A stretch of DNA of 5,440 nt, from NCBI GenBank assembly GCA_036985715.1, contig BTQE01000163.1, positions 1-5,440 of the forward strand. Reading direction: 5' to 3'. The stretch comes from SMXL01 sp036985715 (lineage in GTDB: Bacteria > Bacteroidota > Rhodothermia > Rhodothermales > UBA10348). The notes below the pieces were generated by a model. That model made no database searches, was not told the DNA's origin, and saw only the letters and a list, made by a program, of their open reading frames with translations. This document shows, in pieces, positions 1 to 4,817 of the stretch (position 1 is the first letter of the stretch; each line of letters begins with the position of its first letter). A program made the translations under genes and the position numbers.

Positions 1-125
1 CTGCGAGAATTTCTGCGAGAAATCGTGCCGATGATTTTTGTCCTCCAATACCGAAACCCATCAGGGTGGGGACTACGTATATTGTTGCGATCTGAACTAT
101 TCCATCGGAAACCGAGAATTCACTC
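1..125. other. Upstream region of the ATPase gene, no firm gene
   Basis: No complete gene or convincing promoter is visible here. Two 9-base copies of CTGCGAGAA lie at 1-9 and 13-21. A minus-strand frame opens at an ATG on 127-125 and runs to the left edge without a stop (about 42 codons, including VQIATIYVVPTLMGF). It would be divergent from the ATPase, with the two start codons overlapping inside CATG (125-128). One plus-strand frame is also open from base 1 to about 205, so openness alone proves little. No Shine-Dalgarno precedes either ATG. Confidence 0.4.
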
Positions 126-2030
126 ATGGCGGAAGACAAATCCACTAAAATCGCCACTGACGACGACGCTCAGAACGACGCTCAGAACGACGCTGCGGAT
201 CTAGACCGGCCTGCGTTCCATGGTGCAGCAAATGGCTCACCAGACGATACTACCGTGACCATGACGGTTCCTTCTCCGGTAGCCCCCAGCCTTCTGGATC
301 AGTATACCGCCCATTACCCCCACTGGGCCAGGGATTTTGCGCGGAAGTACTTCACAAAGACTCTTACGCAGTTCATCCTGTTCGGAAACGTCCGTGACCT
401 TATTCCGACCCAGGACGACGACGGAAACCTGGTCTATATGTCGCTGAGAGGATTCCTGACGGAGGACCTGTTCGCCTCGCGAGATCTAGTCGTTTTTTAC
501 GACCGATCAAGCGGAATCCACTTCGTCGACAAGGAATCACAAAAGGACTTCAATCGAGCTCTCTCCGGGTACGATACCATCTTCGGGACGGACTTTGCGA
601 AGAAACTTCCGAAAGATCCAGTCCGGGTTTTTTCGGTGCTGCAAAATTATTTTCGACTCCGCTTAGGAGAAGGCCAACGAATCGCGTGCATAATCGATTA
701 TGCCGAAACGGTCATTCCGATGGCCGAGGCCTCCAATTACTCCTCTGAAGATCGAAATGCCCTTGTGTTCTTACAGAAATGGGCGCACGATCCGCTTTTC
801 ATCGAGAGTGACTTCACAATTATCCTCGTTTCGGAGAACATAAAGGAATTGAACCATCAGTTGGTTCAGAGCCCTTACACGGCAGAAATCCAGATTCCCA
901 TTCCAAGCGAGAGCGACCGCAAAGCATTCGTTCACTGGTATCTGAATGGCCAAGAGGATGAGTTCAAAAATCACTCCGAAGTGAGCCCGAATCTTCTTGC
1001 TTCCAATACGGCTGGCCTGGGTTATATACCGCTTCGAAGCATCCTTGCTGATGTACTGGAGAATCGGACAGATCTTTCGTTCGAAGTGCTTTCTGCGATG
1101 AAGAAGGAATTCATTGAAGCAGCAGCCCATGGAATGCTTGAATTCGTAGAATCAGATTTGAATCTGAAGATGGTCGCCGGCCACACGGAAGCCAAGGCGC
1201 ATCTAAAGCATGCCGCCCAGGCGCTTCGCAGCGGGCATCCGGACGTGCTCCCGATGGGATACCTGGTCAGTGGCCCAGTCGGATGCGGTAAAACATTTAT
1301 GGTTCAGTGTTTTGCCGGTGACATCGGAATCCCGATGGTGATGCTGAAAAACTTCCGATCGCAGTGGCAGGGTCAGACAGAAGCCAATCTGGAGAAGATC
1401 CTGACGCTTCTGGAGGCCATGACACCTGTTGCTGTAATGATTGACGAGGCTGACGCTGCTCTCGGAAATCGTGATTCTGGAGGAGACTCGGGCGTATCGA
1501 AGCGGGTGTTTGGACAAATTGCTGCATTCATGAGCAACCCAAAACACCGAGGGCGCGTGATCTTCTTCCTGGTAACCGCTCGACCCGATTACATGCCTGT
1601 TGACCTCAAACGTCAGGGCCGCGCCGAAGAGCACATTGCCCTTTTCTATCCGTCGAATCGCGAAGAACGCGAAGAGCTGCTCCGAGTGATGCTCCGACGC
1701 ACGAATCTGAAGATAAAAATGGATGAAATACCAGAAACCCTACTGAACGGCGAACGTGTATTCAGCGGCGCAGATATGGAGGCATTGTTGACCCGTGCAA
1801 AGTTCAGAGCGGCGGCCGACGGTCGGACGAAAGGAAAAGTTTCTGAACGCATCCTACAAGAAGTAGTGGACGATTTCATGCCCCCAACTTATCCACTCGA
1901 AATCGAATTGCAAACTCTTGTTGCGGTACTGGAGTGTACGAGTCGTGCATTACTTCCAACCCAGTATAGAGAGATGGATCGCGAGACGATTGTGCGACGC
2001 ATCGACGAACTCAAGCAATTCGTGAAGTAG
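126..2030 (+). CDS. AAA+ ATPase with degenerate N-terminal module
   Basis: The product is a 634-aa predicted cytoplasmic AAA+ ATPase of unknown substrate. Residues 1-50 are acidic and low-complexity. Residues about 75-345 resemble a AAA fold without a P-loop: a Walker-B-like strand (IACIIDYAE, 186-194) and a sensor-1-like strand (FTIILVSENIKEL, 230-242) are present, but no Walker A. The C-terminal module has Walker A GPVGCGKT (383-390), Walker B VAVMIDEAD (435-443), candidate arginine fingers R496 and R499 (KRQGRAEE), and the small-domain signature FSGADMEALLTRA (547-559). The usual sensor-1 Asn of ATNRPD is Ala485 here (VTARPD). A tail of about 60 residues follows. AAA proteins of this class remodel or unfold proteins. 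The dead-plus-live layout recalls Ycf46-like AAA proteins, but I cannot assign a family. ATG 126 gives the full frame. There is no clear Shine-Dalgarno. The gene appears monocistronic, with a hairpin terminator after its stop. ATPase identity is near certain; the role is unknown. Confidence 0.93.
   Translation: MAEDKSTKIATDDDAQNDAQNDAADLDRPAFHGAANGSPDDTTVTMTVPSPVAPSLLDQYTAHYPHWARDFARKYFTKTLTQFILFGNVRDLIPTQDDDGNLVYMSLRGFLTEDLFASRDLVVFYDRSSGIHFVDKESQKDFNRALSGYDTIFGTDFAKKLPKDPVRVFSVLQNYFRLRLGEGQRIACIIDYAETVIPMAEASNYSSEDRNALVFLQKWAHDPLFIESDFTIILVSENIKELNHQLVQSPYTAEIQIPIPSESDRKAFVHWYLNGQEDEFKNHSEVSPNLLASNTAGLGYIPLRSILADVLENRTDLSFEVLSAMKKEFIEAAAHGMLEFVESDLNLKMVAGHTEAKAHLKHAAQALRSGHPDVLPMGYLVSGPVGCGKTFMVQCFAGDIGIPMVMLKNFRSQWQGQTEANLEKILTLLEAMTPVAVMIDEADAALGNRDSGGDSGVSKRVFGQIAAFMSNPKHRGRVIFFLVTARPDYMPVDLKRQGRAEEHIALFYPSNREEREELLRVMLRRTNLKIKMDEIPETLLNGERVFSGADMEALLTRAKFRAAADGRTKGKVSERILQEVVDDFMPPTYPLEIELQTLVAVLECTSRALLPTQYREMDRETIVRRIDELKQFVK
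164..194 (+). repeat. 12-base in-frame tandem repeat in the ATPase N-terminus
   Basis: The 12-base unit CGACGCTCAGAA occurs twice in perfect tandem (164-175 and 176-187), then restarts for seven bases (188-194). It is in frame and encodes the acidic repeat DDAQNDAQNDA near residues 13-23. Copy number can vary by slippage without breaking the frame. The segment lies in the disordered N-terminal extension before any folded domain. Confidence 0.85.
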
Positions 2031-2051
2031 AAAGTCCTCCAGAAAATGAAA

Positions 2052-2087
2052 CGGCGCCCCCATCTTGATCGGGCCCGACTTTCTTTT
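2052..2087 (+). terminator. Probable intrinsic terminator of the ATPase gene
   Basis: CGGCGCCC (2052-2059) pairs with GGGCCCG (2071-2077) as a 7-bp GC-rich stem with one bulged C and an 11-nt loop. ACTTTCTTTT (2078-2087) follows as an interrupted U-tract. An outer pairing, AGAAAGTC (2029-2036) with GACTTTCT (2077-2084), is an alternative that overlaps the stop codon. The site starts about 20 bases after the ATPase stop, as expected for a terminator. The bulge and broken U-tract keep confidence moderate. Confidence 0.6.
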
Positions 2088-2093
2088 AAGGAG

Positions 2094-2137
2094 GTCCATC
2101 AGCCGACCCACTCGGTCCTTGGAGCTGTCTAATGGAC
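2094..2137 (-). terminator. Stem-loop downstream of the antitoxin gene, possible terminator
   Basis: GTCCATCAG (2094-2102) and CTAATGGAC (2129-2137) form a 9-bp inverted repeat with one wobble pair on the minus-strand transcript and a 26-nt loop that can fold further. It begins a few bases beyond the antitoxin stop, so it may end that transcript. There is no proper U-run after it: the minus strand continues CTCCTTAAAAG. It may therefore only stabilise the 3' end or serve as another site. Confidence 0.3.
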
Positions 2138-2141
2138 AAGC

Positions 2142-2345
2142 CTACTTCTTCTTTCGACCACCTGAAACGCCTCCTTTTAATAGTTTTTCGTATACATCGT
2201 AGGAGATGAGAACTGCATAGGGTTCGTTATTCTTCTGGATCAGTATGCCTCGATCGATCCCCTTGGCGTGCTCAACAAGTTCAGATGTTTTTGATCGTAG
2301 CTCTGTAATGGTGGCTACTGCCTCTATTCCCTTGGTGAAATACAT
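2142..2345 (-). CDS. Orphan Phd/YefM-family antitoxin-like protein
   Basis: This 67-aa protein matches the Phd/YefM antitoxin pattern. It has an N-terminal block ATITELRSKTSELVEHA (11-27), a strand-turn with ILIQKNNEPYAVLIS (34-48), then YDVYEKLL (49-56). Phd/YefM proteins bind DNA through the N-terminal fold, repress their own operon, and neutralise a RelE/YoeB-, Doc- or PIN-type toxin through the C-terminal tail. Here the tail after YEKLL is only about 11 residues and ends GGRKKK, shorter than usual for toxin wrapping. No toxin frame lies downstream (2031-2141) or upstream on this strand, so the gene looks orphaned or acts purely as a DNA-binding protein. ATG 2345 fits the usual family start. 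No Shine-Dalgarno is visible. A GTATAC palindrome (2347-2352) sits directly before the start, where an autoregulatory site could lie, with a second copy inside the gene (2190-2195). Confidence 0.8.
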   Translation of the reverse strand: MYFTKGIEAVATITELRSKTSELVEHAKGIDRGILIQKNNEPYAVLISYDVYEKLLKGGVSGGRKKK

Positions 2346-2536
2346 GGTATACTATTTTCGTGGGATTCGGTGGGGTAATTTGGTGTTAGTATATAAAAGA
2401 ATGCCTGAATAATACCAGCAATTTGTCATAATATTTCGCTTGGTTCGCGGTCGTAAGTAACCAATCGTATATTTAAGGCATCGAATCCTGAACCACACGA
2501 AGTTACATTTTACAGCTATCAGAATTCCCACCACTC
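2346..2536. promoter_or_regulatory. AT-rich divergent spacer with two imperfect stem-loops
   Basis: This spacer separates the antitoxin (-) from the EutN-like gene (+) and must carry both promoters, but no -35/-10 pair is convincing. TGGTATACT (2345-2353) looks like an extended -10 on the plus strand, and TGTCATAAT (2424-2432) is a second candidate; neither has a good -35. TGGTGTTA (2381-2388) pairs with TAATACCA (2410-2417), one wobble, with flanking AATT copies at 2377-2380 and 2420-2423 able to extend it. TTGGTT (2440-2445) pairs with AACCAA (2459-2464). These could be leader structures or operators. A GTG-started 60-codon minus frame here has an unlikely composition and is not called. Confidence 0.4.
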
Positions 2537-2815
2537 ATGGTTCTCTGCAAAGTAACGGGCACCGTCGTTTCATCTCGAAAAGACGAAAATTTTCGTAACA
2601 GCAAACTCCTCGTAGTCCACCCCGTGGATGTATTCGGCGAGTTGGATGGCGTGAAGGATATGCTGGCAATCGATCCGGGCTTCGGAGCAGGTCCGGATGA
2701 TGTCGTTCTGGTGGCTCGTGAAGGTGCCGTAGTCCGTCAACTCATGCAAAGCGACAAAATCCCAGCGAACGTCGTCATTCTGGGCGTCGTGGACGACTGG
2801 ACGTACGAGGCATAG
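2537..2815 (+). CDS. EutN/CcmL-family microcompartment vertex protein (BMC-P)
   Basis: The 92-aa product has the length and pattern of EutN/CcmL proteins: MVLCKVTGTVVSSRKDENF at the start (1-19), KLLVVHPVD (23-31), LAIDPGFGAGPDDVVLVAREGAVVRQL (43-69), and a closing PANVVILGVVDDW (76-88). Family members form pentamers that cap the vertices of carboxysomes and metabolosomes. The usual DxxGAG loop reads DPGFGAG here, with one extra residue. No BMC-H or BMC-T shell protein, RuBisCO, carbonic anhydrase or aldehyde dehydrogenase lies within the window, so it is either a satellite shell gene or an isolated homologue with another role. ATG 2537 fits the family start exactly. No Shine-Dalgarno precedes it, but the start context AGAATTC...ACTCATGG resembles that of the ATPase. 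It is transcribed alone and ends shortly before a strong hairpin. Family assignment is secure; function in this genome is not. Confidence 0.9.
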   Translation: MVLCKVTGTVVSSRKDENFRNSKLLVVHPVDVFGELDGVKDMLAIDPGFGAGPDDVVLVAREGAVVRQLMQSDKIPANVVILGVVDDWTYEA

Positions 2816-2843
2816 AGATTGCTGCCGGCTCGGATTTACAGAA

Positions 2844-2879
2844 AACGCCGGATCATCATGAGATTGACGATCCGGCGTT
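2844..2879. terminator. Bidirectional intrinsic terminator between convergent genes
   Basis: AACGCCGGATC (2844-2854) and GATCCGGCGTT (2869-2879) form a perfect 11-bp stem with a 14-nt loop. It lies between the ends of the EutN-like gene (+) and the pilin-like cluster (-). On the minus strand the stem runs into GCGTTTTCTG, giving a short U-run. On the plus strand the tail is GTTGAG, so termination should be stronger for the minus-strand transcript. Position and stem quality make terminator the best reading. Confidence 0.8.
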
Positions 2880-2880
2880 G

Positions 2881-2912
2881 AGACAGACGGGTGTTGTCGT
2901 GTCTACGTAGAC
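2881..2912. repeat. Hairpin and perfect 12-bp palindrome next to a stop codon
   Basis: AGACAGAC (2881-2888) pairs with GTC (2896-2898) and TGTCT (2900-2904) around a 7-nt loop with one bulged G. The perfect palindrome GTCTACGTAGAC (2901-2912) overlaps its right arm and abuts the stop codon of the 2913-3977 gene. The two foldings are mutually exclusive. Together with the adjacent terminator, this makes the whole convergent gap self-complementary. A protein-binding role for the palindrome is possible but unsupported. Confidence 0.5.
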
Positions 2913-3977
2913 CTAGACAGGCGGTTCACAGAGTCCGCCACAAGGCGTCAATGTAATTTCGATCACCTGGTCACTGAAGTCGGGTTTCCATCCGAAATCT
3001 CTCAGCTTGCGATAGCCCCTGGCATCTTTCTCTGTCCAACCGGAGCCTCCGTATGTCTGTGCTGCGTCGTTCCAGTTGCCACCGTAGCTATTGGCCTTGA
3101 TGTCTTCGTGTTTCGCTTGGCCGAAATTGCGAAGGTCTTCAAACGCGATGCGCCACGTCTGATCGTTGACCTCGTTCTGCTCAATCATCGAGTAGAGACC
3201 TTCCTGAAGGTCGTCGAGATTCTCGACATCCTCTTCGAGAGCGTTGTGAACCCAATCGTATGTCTCTGCTACGAAAGACTCTTCCCAGAGACCTTCCTCA
3301 CTGCAATCCTTGTCAACACCGATGAAGAAATTCATTCGCGTACCCGGCTCCAGAATAATATCCTGAGGCGTGTTGCGACTTTCGCTTTGAGCGCGGTTGT
3401 GTCCGGCGTCGAAAACCATCTCCGGCTGCATAGTGAAGTAACGCGCGTCATCGGTGAGCGCGGCCCCTGCCGGAGTTGCCTGCCCCGTGTTCGGCACAAA
3501 CTGCTGCAGGAAAATGGCTGAACAGTACCCCGCCATCGACTGCAGAAACTCAATCGTCACTCTGCTCTGCTGTTTAACCGTAAGTAGCTGGACAGTGTAA
3601 TTCTCATTAATCGTATGTGTCGCTTCGCCGAAATTACCGATGGATCGAATCTTTACGTTCTGACCGTCTACGGAATAGGCCTGTACAGCAAAATCTCCAC
3701 CCTGGTAGTTACCGAGCATCTCGCCATCACGGTCCGGGTTTCCAGCCGTTGTCGTCCCGTTTACATTTGCCAGTGCCTGGTCCACGTCGTTTCCGGCTGT
3801 CTGCGCAAGACGGAAAGCCACACTGTACGCCGAACGTGCGATTTCGCGTGCCAGGATTTCCTCCTGATATTCCGTCTGCACTTTGGTCGTTTCCAGAGCG
3901 GTTTGCTTTGCCTGGAAGGATAGCGTCGTAGCCGCCATCATTCCGCCAATGACAATGATTAGTAGTCCTTTACCCAT
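2913..3977 (-). CDS. Pilin-like membrane-anchored protein, 354 aa
   Basis: The start MGKG is followed by one hydrophobic helix (about 5-20, LLIIVIGGMMAATTLS) and a long amphipathic helix (22-60), the layout of type IV pilins and minor pilins such as PilX. Gly4-Leu5 is a possible prepilin cleavage site, but the pilin Glu at mature position 5 is missing (Val). A GNYQGGDFAVQAYSV...VKIRSIGNFGEATHTI block (89-123) resembles the first strands of PilX-like proteins. The rest (130-354) is acidic and unrecognised, with Cys at 152, 225, 346 and 350. The last two form a C-terminal CGGLC just before the end, so a disulphide outside the cytoplasm is plausible. It is the last gene of a minus-strand cluster, 166 bp after the previous gene. 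Only a weak ribosome site (GGTGTGAG) precedes ATG 3977. That it is an envelope-anchored protein is well supported; pilus membership is inference. Confidence 0.75.
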   Translation of the reverse strand: MGKGLLIIVIGGMMAATTLSFQAKQTALETTKVQTEYQEEILAREIARSAYSVAFRLAQTAGNDVDQALANVNGTTTAGNPDRDGEMLGNYQGGDFAVQAYSVDGQNVKIRSIGNFGEATHTINENYTVQLLTVKQQSRVTIEFLQSMAGYCSAIFLQQFVPNTGQATPAGAALTDDARYFTMQPEMVFDAGHNRAQSESRNTPQDIILEPGTRMNFFIGVDKDCSEEGLWEESFVAETYDWVHNALEEDVENLDDLQEGLYSMIEQNEVNDQTWRIAFEDLRNFGQAKHEDIKANSYGGNWNDAAQTYGGSGWTEKDARGYRKLRDFGWKPDFSDQVIEITLTPCGGLCEPPV

Positions 3978-4143
3978 TGCTCACACCGTAAATTTTCCGA
4001 ATTCGCAGGTTTGTTTCGCGAGGAAGCTTTGATCAAGGGCGCCGAATCGGCGGAGGGTAATCCCTGAACGGCGAAAATTGAAGCCAATTTTCGTGTTACC
4101 TAGTGTATCGGCTATCCGAATACCCGATTTAATAGGGTCGCGA
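3978..4143. other. Intergenic region with four consecutive small hairpins
   Basis: No reading frame of note lies in this 166-bp gap inside the minus-strand cluster. It holds four closely spaced inverted repeats: GTATCGG/CCGAATAC (4105-4123, one bulge), CGAAAATTG/CAATTTTCG (4072-4093, perfect 9-bp stem, 4-nt loop), AGGG/CCCT (4054-4065) and CGCCG/CGGCG (4040-4052). None is followed by a proper U-run on the minus strand. The row could attenuate or stabilise the mRNA between the second and third pilin-like genes, or flank a separate promoter for the third gene. No clear promoter was found. Confidence 0.5.
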
Positions 4144-4761
4144 CTAATAGGGCCGCAGGCGAATTGTCGTACCCCAGCTCAGTTGATTCAAATATTGCCT
4201 TCCCTGGTTGAAGGGGGGTATAACAGAAAAGTCCATTTTTAGGAAAACAGTCTCTGATTCCGTCGTCACCAATCGCCCGAGACCATCCAGCAGCGAAATC
4301 ATGAAGTACGAGAGCCTGGGAGTACTCCTACCGTCTTCCGTCCAGGGAGTCCAACCCGTTCCCTGTTGAATGCGAAAGGATCGGATGACCTGATACATCT
4401 GAACGGTGGAATCCTGAAGCTCTGCCGTTTCCGTCTCCACGACGAGGTATCGAGTCTCGATCCGAACCTTGTCGAAGTTTGGAGCCGGACCAATCGTATC
4501 TCGGTGAAACGTAAAATCGACGGAGTTCCCATTCTGGATGACGGGTAACAGGAATCTCACCGTGGTCGAGTCGAAATTGGACCCGAGCGTCGCGATATCG
4601 TCCTCCATCCAGGTGGCCAGATCGAGCGCGTGGCTCTTGGCCGAGTAGACAGACAGCTGTTCGGTACCCAGTTCCCTGGCTCTGGTCATTGCGGTTAGAA
4701 GCATCAGAGTAACTGCTCCCGCGATCATGAGCGCCCTGAGATTATCAAAGATGAACCACAT
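4144..4761 (-). CDS. Minor-pilin-like protein with single N-terminal helix, 205 aa
   Basis: I do not recognise a named family. One hydrophobic helix (about 8-24, LRALMIAGAVTLMLLTA) is followed by a polar helix with SVYSAKSHALDLATWMEDDIATLG (37-60), then a beta-rich C-terminal part without cysteines, ending GTTIRLRPY. A helix, then a DI..LG turn, then alternating strands (VDFTFHRD, 81-88; VRIETRYLVVETE, 99-111; MYQVIRSF, 122-129) is the layout of PilW/GspJ-like minor pilins. There is no classic GFTLxE prepilin site, so processing by a prepilin peptidase is doubtful. The polar helix matches the start of the upstream neighbour (GTEQLSVYSA against GSDEMSLYSS), which suggests paralogy. The gene lies 56 bp after that neighbour, and GAGG sits 7 bases before ATG 4761, fixing the start. 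The protein is probably exported and anchored in the inner membrane. Confidence 0.75.
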   Translation of the reverse strand: MWFIFDNLRALMIAGAVTLMLLTAMTRARELGTEQLSVYSAKSHALDLATWMEDDIATLGSNFDSTTVRFLLPVIQNGNSVDFTFHRDTIGPAPNFDKVRIETRYLVVETETAELQDSTVQMYQVIRSFRIQQGTGWTPWTEDGRSTPRLSYFMISLLDGLGRLVTTESETVFLKMDFSVIPPFNQGRQYLNQLSWGTTIRLRPY

Positions 4762-4768
4762 GTTTCGT

Positions 4769-4772
4769 CCTC
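4769..4772 (-). promoter_or_regulatory. Ribosome binding site of the 205-aa pilin-like gene
   Basis: The minus strand reads GAGG, then seven bases, then ATG at 4761. It is the clearest Shine-Dalgarno associated with any start in the window. It confirms both the start codon and the reading of this cluster as minus-strand coding. Confidence 0.7.
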
Positions 4773-4817
4773 GTTAGTGATCGAAGCAATCCGTTGCGAA
4801 GTGGTTGTTTGGGTATG

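Noticed and set aside
33..40. GATTTTTG as a Bacteroidota-type TAnnTTTG promoter element before the ATPase.
   Set aside because: It misses the first base, has no TTG element at the right distance upstream, and would leave an unexplained long leader. The lineage is also not established.
771..1634. Long antisense frames on the minus strand across the ATPase gene.
   Set aside because: Their compositions are implausible and they lie opposite conserved ATPase motifs, so they are frame shadows.
2088..2095. Strong plus-strand Shine-Dalgarno AAGGAGGT, also reminiscent of the complement of the 16S rRNA 3' end (AGCC follows at 2101-2104).
   Set aside because: No start codon lies 5-12 bases downstream, and the nearest ATG (2133) opens only a 25-codon frame antisense to the antitoxin. 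The resemblance to 16S is limited to a few bases and does not extend.
2352..2534. 60-codon minus-strand frame with a GTG start upstream of the antitoxin, considered as a missing toxin.
   Set aside because: It lies wholly in the AT-rich divergent spacer, is rich in Cys, Tyr, Trp and Arg, has no ribosome site, and shows no RelE, Doc or PIN motif.
3108..3521. 137-codon plus-strand frame antisense to the 354-aa pilin-like gene.
   Set aside because: The minus-strand frame there is part of a full-length protein with a convincing N-terminal helix. The plus-strand product has no recognisable features.
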